A DNA stretch of 64,000 nucleotides from NCBI RefSeq assembly GCF_027571405.1, contig NZ_CP092968.1:1612001-1676000 (forward strand), in the 5' to 3' direction. Source of the DNA: Methylocystis parvus OBBP. Lineage in GTDB: Bacteria; Pseudomonadota; Alphaproteobacteria; Rhizobiales; Beijerinckiaceae. Numbering within the stretch: the first letter of the stretch is position 1; every line of letters begins with the position of its first letter. This document shows positions 25,928 to 35,478 of this stretch, piece after piece. The notes beneath the pieces are model-generated. The model was given only the letters and a program-made list of their open reading frames with translations. It made no database searches and had not been told where the DNA came from. The position numbers were made by a program, and so were the translations under genes.

Positions 25928-28174
25928 ATGATGTTGCCGAAACGCGTTTCCATCCGCCTCAACCTGCTGGCGACGGCCACGGCTCTGGCGCTCGTCATCC
26001 CGGCCTTTACCGGCTTTGGCACGGTGGGCGACGGCGAGGCCAGACGCGATCACGTCGCGCGCTGGGTTCCGCACATGCCCTTCAGCCTCGGCGCATGGCG
26101 CACGCGCGTCGGCAATCTCGAAGAGGCGGTGCGCGGATTTGTCACTGGCGAGCCGCCCCATACGGAAGCGGCGCATCCGGTTCAGGCGTCCCTTTTCGCG
26201 CCGGAGGACGGCGCGACCCCGCTCGCCAATTACGCGCCCCCGGAAGGCTGGCTGCGCGGAACGACGAGCGCCGCGCCCGACGCCGTCAAGCTCTTGGGCG
26301 ACGATTCCGAAGCCTTCTATCTGGCGCTGACGGCGTACAAGAATGCGGACTTTGCGGCCGGCGACGCCGCCTCAGCCAATCTCCATGCGGGCCTCTCCGA
26401 CGCCGCGGCGCATTGGGCGGGCTTGAAGCTTCATCCCCGTGAAGCCGGCTTCAAGCGGCTGTCCGCCTTTCTCGAACAGCATCCGGACTGGCCGGCCGCC
26501 GAGTGGCTGCGCAAGCGCGCGGAGGAATCCCTTGTCGGCGAGCGCCAGCCCGACAAGGTCGTGCAGGCCTGGTTCGAGGATGCGCCGCCGGCGACGCCTT
26601 ACGGAAAATATGCGCTGGCGAAGGCCCTGGCGCGCGAAGGCGATTTCGACACGGCGGCCTTTTACGCGCGGGATGCGTGGCGCGAGGACGATCTTCCGCA
26701 GAGCTTCGAGAACCAGTTCCTCAAGGAGCTGGGAGAGCTGCTCACGGTCCAGGACCACAAATACCGCGCCGACCGCATGTTTTACGCCGGCAAGAACGGC
26801 CCGGCGCTGCGCGCGGCGGAGCTCGCCGGCAAGGACGTCGTTCTGCTCGCCCGCGCGCGCCTCGGCGGCGACAAGCCCGCCGCAGCCCTCCCGCCGGCTT
26901 TGCAGAACGACCCGACTCTCTTGTTCTCCCGCGTCCGCGCGCTGAACAGCGCCAAGAAGTTCGCCGAGGCCGGCGCGCTTCTGCGCAAGGCGCCGACCGA
27001 TCCCGCAAAGGCCGTCGACGGCGACGCCTGGTGGATGGAGCGCCGCCAGACTTCCCGCAAGCTTCTCGATATTGGCGACGCCGATACGGCCTATGTCGTC
27101 GCCTCTCAGCACGCCGCGCGTTCGACCAGCAACAAGGTCGAGGCCGAATTTCAGGCGGGCTGGATCGCCCTGCGCTTCCTCGACGATCCCGCGCGCGCCG
27201 CGCGTCACTTTGCGAAACTCGATCAGGTCGCCGAGACGCCGCTGCAAAAATCCCGCGCGCTATACTGGCGCGGCCGGGCGGCGGAGGCCCTCGACGCGCC
27301 GGAAGACGATATCCGCGCGCGCGACTTCTATCGTCGGGCCGCCGCTCATTCGACGACCTTCTACGGCCAGCTCGCCAGCGCCAAGCTCGGCGCCGAGGAC
27401 CGTCCCCTGCGACCCGCGCCCGCGACGGCGAAAGCCGAGGAGCGCCATGAGGCGGTGCGGGTCGTGGAGCTGCTGCTCGCGACGGGCGACAAGGAAGTGG
27501 CCGCGCCGCTCGCCCTCGACGCCGCCAAGAATATGACGGAGGCGAAGCAGGTTGCGGCGCTGGGCCAAGTGATTGCGAGTCAGCGCGACGCCAAGCTCTC
27601 TCTTGTCTTCGGCAAGAGCGCCTCCTATCGCGGCGTGCCGCTGGACGACGTGGCCTTCCCCTCCTACGGCATTCCGGATTTCGAGGCGCTGCCGAACTCC
27701 GCGTCGCGCTCGGTCGTCTACGCCATTGCGCGGCAGGAAAGCGCCTTCGATCCCAAAGCCGTTTCTTCGGCCGGCGCCATGGGGCTGATGCAGATGATCG
27801 CCTCGACCGCGCGCCACACCGCCTATCAGCACGGCGTCGCCTTTGATCTGTCGCGCATGCTCAGCGAGCCCTCCTTCAACGCGAAGCTGGGGGCGGCGCA
27901 TCTCGGCATTCTGCTCGGCGAATATCGGGGCGCCTATCTCCTCACCTTCGCGGCCTATAACGCCGGCGGCGGCCGCGTGAAACAATGGATGGACGCCTAT
28001 GGCGATCCACGCAAGGCCAGTGTCGATCCGATCGACTGGGTCGAGCGCATTCCCATCGCCGAGACGCGCAACTATGTGCAGCGCGTGATGGAGAATTTCG
28101 TCGTTTATCGCGCGAAGTTCGGCGACACGGAGACGCGCGCGCCGCAGGTCGAAATGGCGCATGCGGGGTTGTGA
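25928..28174 (+). CDS. slt: Soluble lytic murein transglycosylase
   Basis: A 748-residue periplasmic enzyme that cleaves peptidoglycan to anhydromuropeptides. The N-terminus has a hydrophobic export segment; the middle (about residues 130-560) is an alpha-superhelix of TPR-like repeats; the C-terminal SLT domain has the catalytic glutamate in AIARQESAFDPKAVSSAGAM, then GLMQMIASTA and LLTFAAYNAGGGRVKQW. This is the Slt70 architecture. It is monocistronic between dapA and a repeat-rich gap. Confidence 0.9.
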   Translation: MMLPKRVSIRLNLLATATALALVIPAFTGFGTVGDGEARRDHVARWVPHMPFSLGAWRTRVGNLEEAVRGFVTGEPPHTEAAHPVQASLFAPEDGATPLANYAPPEGWLRGTTSAAPDAVKLLGDDSEAFYLALTAYKNADFAAGDAASANLHAGLSDAAAHWAGLKLHPREAGFKRLSAFLEQHPDWPAAEWLRKRAEESLVGERQPDKVVQAWFEDAPPATPYGKYALAKALAREGDFDTAAFYARDAWREDDLPQSFENQFLKELGELLTVQDHKYRADRMFYAGKNGPALRAAELAGKDVVLLARARLGGDKPAAALPPALQNDPTLLFSRVRALNSAKKFAEAGALLRKAPTDPAKAVDGDAWWMERRQTSRKLLDIGDADTAYVVASQHAARSTSNKVEAEFQAGWIALRFLDDPARAARHFAKLDQVAETPLQKSRALYWRGRAAEALDAPEDDIRARDFYRRAAAHSTTFYGQLASAKLGAEDRPLRPAPATAKAEERHEAVRVVELLLATGDKEVAAPLALDAAKNMTEAKQVAALGQVIASQRDAKLSLVFGKSASYRGVPLDDVAFPSYGIPDFEALPNSASRSVVYAIARQESAFDPKAVSSAGAMGLMQMIASTARHTAYQHGVAFDLSRMLSEPSFNAKLGAAHLGILLGEYRGAYLLTFAAYNAGGGRVKQWMDAYGDPRKASVDPIDWVERIPIAETRNYVQRVMENFVVYRAKFGDTETRAPQVEMAHAGL

Positions 28175-28229
28175 CGAGGGAAAGGGCTGAAGCGCGTTTC
28201 CCTCACATGTCGCTATAGCTCCAAGGCGG

Positions 28230-28351
28230 CCTCGTCCTTCGAGACGCGAGCTTCGCTCGCTCCTCAGGATGAGGCCTAAGTATTTGACGCAGAAGAAAAA
28301 GCCCCTCATGCTGAGGAGCCCGCGAAGCGGGCGTCTCGAAGCACGAGGGGC
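28230..28351. repeat. Palindromic element, CCTCATGCTGAGGAGC family
   Basis: Two inverted units, 28230-28276 (CCTCGTCCTTCGAGACGC ... TCCTCAGGATGAGGCC) and 28301-28351 (GCCCCTCATGCTGAGGAGC ... GCGTCTCGAAGCACGAGG), each with an internal hairpin, face each other across 24 bases. This type of sequence is dispersed in many alphaproteobacterial genomes. It sits between slt and the DUF815 gene, convergent, and may act as a terminator. Confidence 0.75.
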
Positions 28352-28376
28352 GTCAGCGCCACTTTGTATCTGAGCG

Positions 28377-29225
28377 TTAAAGCCCCTTCCCCAGCCGCCC
28401 CGCCAGATCCGTCACGAATTGCCAGGCGACGCGGCCGGAGCGGGCGCCGCGCGTCATCGACCATTCGAGCGCCTGGGCGCGTATCTCCGCCTCGGGCGCG
28501 TCCAGCCCGAAATGGCGGGCATAGCCGAAGACCATTGCGAGATAGTCGTCCTGGCTGCAATTGTGGAAGCCGATCCACAGGCCGAAGCGGTCGGAAAGCG
28601 AGACTTTCTCCTCCACTGCCTCCTTGCCGTGAATGGCGCCGGCGCTCTCATTCTCGATCATGTCGCGCGGCATGAGATGACGGCGGTTCGACGTCGCGTA
28701 GAACAGCACATTTTTCGGCCGTCCCTCGACGCCGCCTTCCAGCGCGGTCTTCAGCGCCTTGTAGCTCGTCTCCGGCCCGTCGAAGGAGAGATCGTCGCAA
28801 AAGACGATGAACTGAAAAGGCTGGCCCGAAAGCGCGCCTAAGAGATCGGGCAGCGCCTCGATGTCTTCGCGGTGGATTTCGACAAGCTTGAGCCGCCCCT
28901 CGCCTGCAAGCGCGCCATGCACGGCCTTGACCAGCGAGGATTTGCCCATGCCGCGCGCGCCCCAGAGCAGCGCATTGTTGGCCGGCAGCCCTTCGGCGAA
29001 GCGCGCCGTGTTGGAGAAGAGGATGTCGCGCTGGAGGTTTATGCCTTCCAGCAGCGGGAGATCGACGCGATTGACCTTGGCGACTGGATGAAACGCCGAT
29101 CCCGCCGCGCGCCAGACGAAAGCCTCGGCGGCGGAAAAATCCGGCGCTGGCGGCGCGGGCGGCGCGAGGCGCTCAAGCGCCTCGGCGATGCGGGCAAGAT
29201 GAGCGGCGAGTTCCTTTTTCGACAT
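28377..29225 (-). CDS. DUF815 family AAA-type ATPase
   Basis: A 282-residue cytosolic ATPase. Walker A is GARGMGKSSLVKAVHG near residue 90, a Walker B-like FCDDLSF follows near 141, and FYATSNRRHLMPRDM is a sensor-like stretch characteristic of the DUF815 family. The cellular role of the family is not known. A 30-residue alanine/proline-rich linker follows the N-terminal helix. Confidence 0.85.
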   Translation of the reverse strand: MSKKELAAHLARIAEALERLAPPAPPAPDFSAAEAFVWRAAGSAFHPVAKVNRVDLPLLEGINLQRDILFSNTARFAEGLPANNALLWGARGMGKSSLVKAVHGALAGEGRLKLVEIHREDIEALPDLLGALSGQPFQFIVFCDDLSFDGPETSYKALKTALEGGVEGRPKNVLFYATSNRRHLMPRDMIENESAGAIHGKEAVEEKVSLSDRFGLWIGFHNCSQDDYLAMVFGYARHFGLDAPEAEIRAQALEWSMTRGARSGRVAWQFVTDLAGRLGKGL

Positions 29226-29309
29226 GAGGCATCCTGACGGCTGGGGCTGATTTGCGGGGATAGCGGGATCGTCGCAAAGCGCAAGGCAAAGATTGTCGTT
29301 GTGGCGTCG

Positions 29310-29451
29310 CCCCCTACCCTCCCCGCCGCTCCACGGGGAAGGGAAAAGCGGCGCCGTTCGGGATCACACTCAAGCAACAGTAAGCGTATCCATCGAGAGC
29401 CGCGTCCCTCCCCCCACGAAGTGGCGGGGAGGGATTGAGGGTGGGGGGTGG
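29310..29451. repeat. MITE-like composite palindromic element (copy 2, degenerate)
   Basis: Left unit CCCTACCCTCCCCGCC ... ACGGGGAAGGG (about 29311-29343) and right unit CCCTCCCCCCACGAAGTGG ... GAGGGTGGGGGGTGG (about 29407-29451) are imperfect inverted copies, with the same hairpin-plus-box design as the elements at 16.5 and 48.9 kb. Placed between the DUF815 start and glnE. Confidence 0.6.
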
Positions 29452-29522
29452 TTCAGCCACATGCGCGCTTGCATTATACCGGGCGCCAGGCCGCGTGAGA
29501 CGGCCAAGACGAGGACACGCCT

Positions 29523-32507
29523 TTGACGCTCGACGCCAACGCCCTCATCGCGAGAGCGAAAGTCATCATCGTTTCCGCCGACGCCGAGAAAGCCCGGAAG
29601 GCGCTCGATCGCGTGCTCGAAAAAGACGCCACGGACGCCCTCGCGGCTTTCCTCGCGGAACATCCCAAGGCGCGCGAGCTGCTTTTCGGCGTTTTCGGCT
29701 CCTCGCTTTATCTCACTGATCTCGCCGCGCGGAATCCGGCGCGGCTCGCTCAGGCGCTCGGCGCCGATCCGCAAGCGCGCATCGACGCGCTGATCGCTGA
29801 AGCGAAGGCGGTCGAAACGGACGACGAAGCCGATCTCATGCGGCGGCTGCGTCTCGTCAAGCAGGAGGCGGCGCTCGTTATCGCGCTCGCCGATCTCTCC
29901 AAGGCCTGGGACATGCTGCAAGCGACGGAGGCGCTCACCCGCATTGCAGACGCGACCCTCTCCGCCGCCATCCGCTTCACGCTGCGCCAGGCCCAGCACG
30001 CGGGAAAGCTCGAACTTGCGGATCAGCGCGATCCCGAGCGCGGCTCGGGCTGGATTTTTCTGGGCATGGGCAAGGGCGGCGCCTATGAGCTGAATTACTC
30101 TTCCGACATCGATCTGATCGTTTTCTTCGACCGCGCCCGCGCCCGCGTCGTCGACCGGCTGGAAGACGTCGATCTTTTCGTGAAGCTCACAAAGCGCATC
30201 GTGAAGATCATGAGCGACCGCACGGCCGACGGCTATGTGTTCCGCACCGATCTGCGCCTGCGCCCCGATCCCGGCGCGACGCCCATCGCCATCCCGCTCG
30301 AGGCGGCGCTCTCTTATTACGAGAGCATGGGCCAGAACTGGGAGCGCGCCGCCTACATCAAGGCGCGGCCGGTCGCGGGCGATATTTATGCGGGAGAGGA
30401 ATTTCTGAAAGAGCTGGCGCCCTTCGTGTGGCGCAAATATTTCGACTTCGCCGCGATCGCCGACGTGCATTCGATCAAGCGCCAGATTCACGCCCATAAG
30501 GGTCATGGCAAGATCGCCGTCCTGGGCCACAATATCAAACTGGGCCGCGGCGGCATCCGGGAGATCGAATTCTTCACGCAGACGCAGCAGCTCATCACGG
30601 GCGGACGCGACAAGCGCCTGCGCGGGCGCGCGACGCTGCCCATGCTCGACCAGCTTGTCGAGAGCGGCTGGGTGGAGCCGAAGGCGCGGGACGATCTCGC
30701 CGAGGCCTATCTCTTCCTGCGCGACGTCGAACATCGCATCCAGATGGTCGCCGACGAACAGAAACACACGCTGCCCGATACGAGGGAAGGCGTCGAAAAC
30801 ATCGCCCGCATGATGGGCTTTGGCGGCTATGACGACTTCGCCGAAGCGCTTTTGAGGCGGCTCGACATCGTGCAGGGCCATTACGCCCGCCTCTTCGAAA
30901 GCGCGCCGGAATTGTCTTCGACAGGCGGAAATCTCGTCTTCACCGGCGATGACGACGATCCCGGCACGATCGAAACATTGGCGGGCATGGGCTACAAAGA
31001 CCCGAAAATGGTGACCGCGACGATCCGCGGCTGGCATTTCGGCCGCTACGCCGCGACGCGCTCGACCGTGGCGCGCGAGCGTCTCACCGAGCTCACGCCC
31101 GCCCTGCTGGAAGCGCTCGCCGCGACCGATAACGCCGATCAGGCCTTCCTCGCCTTCGACAAGCTCATCCAGAAATTGCCGGCCGGCGTGCAGCTCTTTT
31201 CGCTTCTCGTCTCGCAGCCGCGCCTGCTCGGGCTTCTGGCGGCCATCACCGGCGCGGCGCCGAAGCTCTCCGCCACCATCTCGAAACGGCCGCATGTGCT
31301 CGACGCGCTGATGGAGCCCGCCTTTTTCCAGACCGTGCCGAGCGCGGAGGATCTGCGCGCGCGCCTCGCCACGCAATTCGCCGAGGCGCGCTCCTATGAA
31401 GACATGCTCGACCGCGCGCGCATTTTCGGTCAGGAGCAGAAATTTCTCGTCGGCGTGCGCGTGCTCACCGGCACCGTCTCCGTGGCTGAGGCAGGGGTCG
31501 CCTATACGCGCCTCGCCGAGACGCTGATCGCCGCTTTGTTCGAGGAGGTCAGCCGCGAATTCGAAAGAATTCACGGACGCATCGAGGGCGGCGCGGCGGC
31601 GGTCGTCGCCATGGGCAAGCTGGGGGGGCGCGAGATGACCGCGGCCTCCGATCTCGACCTCATGCTTCTTTACGACGCCGATCCGATGGCCGAATCCGCC
31701 GGCGGCGAACGGTCTTTGTCGACCGCGAATTACTATTCCCGCCTCACGCAGCGGCTCATTACGGCGCTGTCGGCGCCTACGGCCGAGGGCCTGCTCTATG
31801 AGACCGATTTCCGCCTTCGCCCCTCCGGCAATAAGGGCCCCATCGCGTCGAGCCTGAAATCCTTCGAGCTTTATCAGGCCGACGAGGCCTGGACATGGGA
31901 GCATATGGCGTTGACCCGCGCGCGCGTCATCGCGGCGCCAGCCGAATTCAAAGGCCGCGTCGCGGCCGCGATCCGGACGGCGATGATGTTGCCGAGGAGC
32001 CCTGAAAAGCTGAAGACCGACATTCTCGCCATGCGGCGGCTGATCGAGAAGGAAAAAGGCTCGGCCAATCCCTGGGAGGTGAAGCAGGTCGCCGGCGGGC
32101 TGATCGACATCGAATTTCTTGCCCAATATCTGATGCTGCTCCATGGCGGCGCGCATCCCGAGATCTATTCGACGACCACGCCAGACGCGCTGGAAAGGCT
32201 GCGCGGCGCCGGCCTGCTCGACTCAGGCGCCGCGGAGGCCCTGCTCAACGCCTATCGTCTCTATCAGGGCCTCATGCAGCTTCTGCGGCTCGCCATAGAC
32301 GGCGCCTTCAATCCCAGGGAGGCGCCGCGCGGCCTCGCCGAGCTTCTGTTGCGCGTCGGCGACTCGCCCGATCTCTCCCATCTCGAAGCGCTGCTGACCG
32401 AGACCGAGAAAAGGACCCGCGAGGTCTTCGTCGCGGTCGTCGGACCCGTCAAAGGCGCGGAATTATCGGGCGGCAGGGAGTTGTCAGAAAGGCCGCCACC
32501 GGCATAG
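29523..32507 (+). CDS. glnE: Bifunctional glutamine synthetase adenylyltransferase / deadenylase
   Basis: A 994-residue enzyme that adenylylates and deadenylylates glutamine synthetase in response to nitrogen status via PII. Two nucleotidyltransferase domains are visible: N-terminal GMGKGGAYELNYSSDIDLIV (deadenylase, about residues 180-200) and C-terminal AMGKLGGREMTAASDLDLML (adenylylase, about 695-715), each followed by a GlnD-like PII-uridylyltransferase linker. Start is TTG with a GAGGA site eight bases upstream. Length is normal. Confidence 0.95.
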   Translation: MTLDANALIARAKVIIVSADAEKARKALDRVLEKDATDALAAFLAEHPKARELLFGVFGSSLYLTDLAARNPARLAQALGADPQARIDALIAEAKAVETDDEADLMRRLRLVKQEAALVIALADLSKAWDMLQATEALTRIADATLSAAIRFTLRQAQHAGKLELADQRDPERGSGWIFLGMGKGGAYELNYSSDIDLIVFFDRARARVVDRLEDVDLFVKLTKRIVKIMSDRTADGYVFRTDLRLRPDPGATPIAIPLEAALSYYESMGQNWERAAYIKARPVAGDIYAGEEFLKELAPFVWRKYFDFAAIADVHSIKRQIHAHKGHGKIAVLGHNIKLGRGGIREIEFFTQTQQLITGGRDKRLRGRATLPMLDQLVESGWVEPKARDDLAEAYLFLRDVEHRIQMVADEQKHTLPDTREGVENIARMMGFGGYDDFAEALLRRLDIVQGHYARLFESAPELSSTGGNLVFTGDDDDPGTIETLAGMGYKDPKMVTATIRGWHFGRYAATRSTVARERLTELTPALLEALAATDNADQAFLAFDKLIQKLPAGVQLFSLLVSQPRLLGLLAAITGAAPKLSATISKRPHVLDALMEPAFFQTVPSAEDLRARLATQFAEARSYEDMLDRARIFGQEQKFLVGVRVLTGTVSVAEAGVAYTRLAETLIAALFEEVSREFERIHGRIEGGAAAVVAMGKLGGREMTAASDLDLMLLYDADPMAESAGGERSLSTANYYSRLTQRLITALSAPTAEGLLYETDFRLRPSGNKGPIASSLKSFELYQADEAWTWEHMALTRARVIAAPAEFKGRVAAAIRTAMMLPRSPEKLKTDILAMRRLIEKEKGSANPWEVKQVAGGLIDIEFLAQYLMLLHGGAHPEIYSTTTPDALERLRGAGLLDSGAAEALLNAYRLYQGLMQLLRLAIDGAFNPREAPRGLAELLLRVGDSPDLSHLEALLTETEKRTREVFVAVVGPVKGAELSGGRELSERPPPA

Positions 32508-32595
32508 ATACGCCCCATTCGTCACGCAGGAACCTTTCGCGCCGGCCGTGGCGGCGGTTATCCGGGGCGGTTCGCCTCTTTCTCTGGAGCATATC

Positions 32596-33471
32596 ATGTC
32601 CAATGCCCGCAACTATGCGCGTTTTCTGACCCGCGCGGCGCTCGGGGCGGTCGGCCTCCTCGCTTTGTCGGCGGCCCTCCCCGCGCAGGCGAAGGTTCTC
32701 GCCAAGGTGAACGGCGTCGAGATCACCGACGAAGATTTGAAAATCGCCACGGAAGATCTGGGACCGGGCGTGCCGCGCCAGCTCGAGGGCAAGGCGCGCG
32801 AGAGCTATATTCTCGACTTCCTCATCGACGAGCAGCTCGTCGTGCAGAAGGCTCAGGCCGACAAGCTCGCCGAAACGCCGGATTTCGCCAAGAAAATGGC
32901 CTATCTGCGCGACAAGGCGCTGATGGAGGTTCTGCTCGGCAACGTCGCCAAAGCGGCGGCCACCGACGCCGCCATCAAGGCGACCTATGAAGAGGCCGCC
33001 AAGAACCAGAAGCCCGAAACCGAATATCACGCCCATCACATTCTCGTGCCGACCGAAGAAGAGGCCAAGAAGGCGCTGACGCGCGTGAAGGGCGGCGAAG
33101 ATTTCGCCAAGGTCGCCGGAGAAGTGTCGAAGGACCCGGGCTCCAAGGGCGGCGATCTCGGCTGGTTCACCAAGGACCGCATGGTGCCGGAATTCGGCGA
33201 GGCGGCCTCCAAGCTGAAACCGGGCGAGCTCTCCGAGCCGGTGAAGACGCAATTCGGCTGGCATATCATCAAGCTGGACGAGACCCGCCCGAAGACCTTC
33301 CCGCCGCTGGATCAGGTCAAGGATCAGGTCGCCCGCTACGTCGTGCAGAAAGCTCAGAGCGAACTGGTTCTGAAGCTGCGCGAGGGCTCGAAGATCGAGC
33401 GCGCGGACCAGCCGGCGGAAGGGGCGAAGGACGCCAAACCGGCGGCGGCGAAGCCCGCGGAAAAGAAGTAA
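32596..33471 (+). CDS. Parvulin-type peptidylprolyl isomerase (periplasmic)
   Basis: A 291-residue exported foldase. A signal peptide (LGAVGLLALSAALPAQA) precedes a SurA-like N-terminal helical region; the rotamase domain (about residues 140-235) shows YHAHHILVPTEEEAKKAL, GGDLGWFTKDRMVPEF and TQFGWHIIKLDE. A lysine/alanine-rich tail ends the protein. The start at 32596 has a GGAG site. In Rhizobiales such a gene often lies near argJ, as here. Confidence 0.9.
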   Translation: MSNARNYARFLTRAALGAVGLLALSAALPAQAKVLAKVNGVEITDEDLKIATEDLGPGVPRQLEGKARESYILDFLIDEQLVVQKAQADKLAETPDFAKKMAYLRDKALMEVLLGNVAKAAATDAAIKATYEEAAKNQKPETEYHAHHILVPTEEEAKKALTRVKGGEDFAKVAGEVSKDPGSKGGDLGWFTKDRMVPEFGEAASKLKPGELSEPVKTQFGWHIIKLDETRPKTFPPLDQVKDQVARYVVQKAQSELVLKLREGSKIERADQPAEGAKDAKPAAAKPAEKK

Positions 33472-33516
33472 GGAAAAGCTGCGGCGCGCCTCTCCGGCGC
33501 GCCGTATTTCTTTCGG

Positions 33517-35259
33517 TCAGGGCTTGTAGAAAGCCTGCCGGATGTCGTCCACGGCCTCGGAGATTTTTCCCGTCGCTTTTCTCACCGCGAATTGCGTTCC
33601 GATATTCGCGGCGACCTTTCTCTCGGCCCAGGCGAAAAAGCCGTCGAAATTGAGATGGACGTCGACGAGGCGGCTCACGACCGCCTTGGCGCGCCGCTTG
33701 ATCAACGCGTCCAGCGGATCCCGCGCCGGTCCGAACACGGCGTTGACGTCGGGCAGATCCCGGGACGGGATCACGATCTCCTTGTTCATCAGGTCGCCGA
33801 CGAGCGGAATGATCGGCAAGGCGCGCAGGTCGTTTTTCCCCAGCCGGGTGGAAACCGTCAGGGTCTCGCCCCGCGCTTCGCGCACGATCCACTTCTCGCG
33901 GTCGCCTTTGAATTCGTCGAAGAGATCGGCGGTTTCCGGCAACACGAAATGCCAGCGCAGGAAGGCCTGCGCATTGCGCCGCCCGAGCAGATAGTCGTGT
34001 CGCCGGAAGGACTGGTGCAGGAAGCCGCTGAACCCGCCAAGCGCCCCGCAGGCGATCGGATATTTCAGCGCCATGGGGCGCTGGTCGTCGCGCGCCGGCG
34101 AAATGAGATAGCGCGTGTAATATTCGTCGTCGGCGGCTTTGCGCAGCTCGTCGGGCTTGAAGCGGGCCTGATCCGTCAGCGTCGAGAGAAGCGTGGCGGC
34201 GATGCGGGCGAGGCTCATTTGCTCGTCCTCATTCACCGCGGCGGCGTTCCCGTCATCGGGCGTCGCCTCGAGCAGATTGGGGAACGGCGCGATCAGGATG
34301 ACGGCCTTCGTCGTGCCGACGCCGTCATTGATATTGATGCGGCCCGCGCCCCCGGCGAGGAAGCGCCGCGTCAATTCGAGCGGCTCGTTGTCGATCGTGC
34401 CGCCATCGACGGCGACGAATTCATAAAGCTCGCCTTCTTTCGCCGAAACGATGGGCGGCGCGACGCCGTCGCCGAAGCGGATGCGGGAAATATACTCGTA
34501 TTGGCTCGCGTCGCGGCGGATGATTCGCGGCGACAGGCCGATCGGAAAGGCGCCGGTGGCCTTGGCGGCCGTGCGGAACAAGTCCCAGTCCGGCGTCTTC
34601 GTGTTTCGAACGTTCAGCGCATAGACGCCCGGCTCCGGCCTGGGATCGATCCCGATCTTGAAATCGAGCAGATCGCCGTGATTCAGCATGCCGTAGCGGC
34701 GCGGATCGGCGGCCCCGTAAATCTCGAAAGCGTAGGGCACGCCGCGCATATTGGTGAGCGTGAGGCGCACGCGGACGCAATTTTCTCCGTCACGGCCGAT
34801 CCATTCGGGCGCGCGAATGTCGCCCTCGAGATCGAAGGCGTCCTCGACGATCTTGTCGATCACGTCGCAGCAGAGCAGCGACCGCACCGGGGCGCCGGGC
34901 TTGAGGTCTATGTCGCCCGTTTCCAGCAGCCGGCTGATGTCGATATCCTCGACCCAGGAGGAATAAAGCCGGTTTCGCCGCCGTTCCGGGACTTGCCTCG
35001 CCGCGTCCTGCGGCCAGACATGATCGAAGACGCTGCGGAAGAAATGCAGGGCGCAGATCGACGACGTCATGCCGCCCGCCGAAGCGCCGGACATGATCGG
35101 GATCCGGACGTCATGCGTCGGCCCATCCCACCCAGCCTGCTTTTTCGCTTCCGTATAGGCGTCGAGCGCCTCGATGAAAAAATCCATCACGCCGGCGGTA
35201 TAGGCGCCGGCCGAGACGGCGCCGGCCATGGTCAGGCCGATTTCGAAGGTTCTGGCCAA
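33517..35259 (-). CDS. Patatin-like phospholipase
   Basis: A protein of about 580 residues. The frame is open upstream for hundreds of codons antisense to other genes, but a TTG at 35259 with an AGGAG site seven bases before it starts LARTFEIGLTMAGAVSAGAY. Patatin landmarks: glycine-rich GAVSAGAYTAGVMDF, the serine elbow MSGASAGGMTS and the catalytic aspartate in VAVDGGTIDNEP. The extra C-terminal 250 residues are helical and unlike short patatins. Probably hydrolyses acyl lipids; substrate unknown. Confidence 0.85.
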   Translation of the reverse strand: MARTFEIGLTMAGAVSAGAYTAGVMDFFIEALDAYTEAKKQAGWDGPTHDVRIPIMSGASAGGMTSSICALHFFRSVFDHVWPQDAARQVPERRRNRLYSSWVEDIDISRLLETGDIDLKPGAPVRSLLCCDVIDKIVEDAFDLEGDIRAPEWIGRDGENCVRVRLTLTNMRGVPYAFEIYGAADPRRYGMLNHGDLLDFKIGIDPRPEPGVYALNVRNTKTPDWDLFRTAAKATGAFPIGLSPRIIRRDASQYEYISRIRFGDGVAPPIVSAKEGELYEFVAVDGGTIDNEPLELTRRFLAGGAGRININDGVGTTKAVILIAPFPNLLEATPDDGNAAAVNEDEQMSLARIAATLLSTLTDQARFKPDELRKAADDEYYTRYLISPARDDQRPMALKYPIACGALGGFSGFLHQSFRRHDYLLGRRNAQAFLRWHFVLPETADLFDEFKGDREKWIVREARGETLTVSTRLGKNDLRALPIIPLVGDLMNKEIVIPSRDLPDVNAVFGPARDPLDALIKRRAKAVVSRLVDVHLNFDGFFAWAERKVAANIGTQFAVRKATGKISEAVDDIRQAFYKP

Positions 35260-35478
35260 GGACTTCTCCTGCAATAAACTTGTGCGAAGCGCGCATAGCA
35301 ACATCGTCAGATGACGCCTCTGTAAAAATGCCGCCGCGAAACGCGGGGCGCCACACGAAATTTTTTCTGCGCCCGAAGCTGTCTTGACGGCGCGGCCGGG
35401 GACGGCCAAACCGCCAGGATAGAATTGTTCGGACTCGGCCGTTCGTCGGCCGCGCGCCTTCCCCATCACGGTGATCCC

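Noticed and set aside
29370..32156. A 928-codon minus-strand open frame across glnE
   Set aside because: GlnE on the plus strand has full family motifs over the whole region; the antisense frame has no recognisable domain and is a composition effect.
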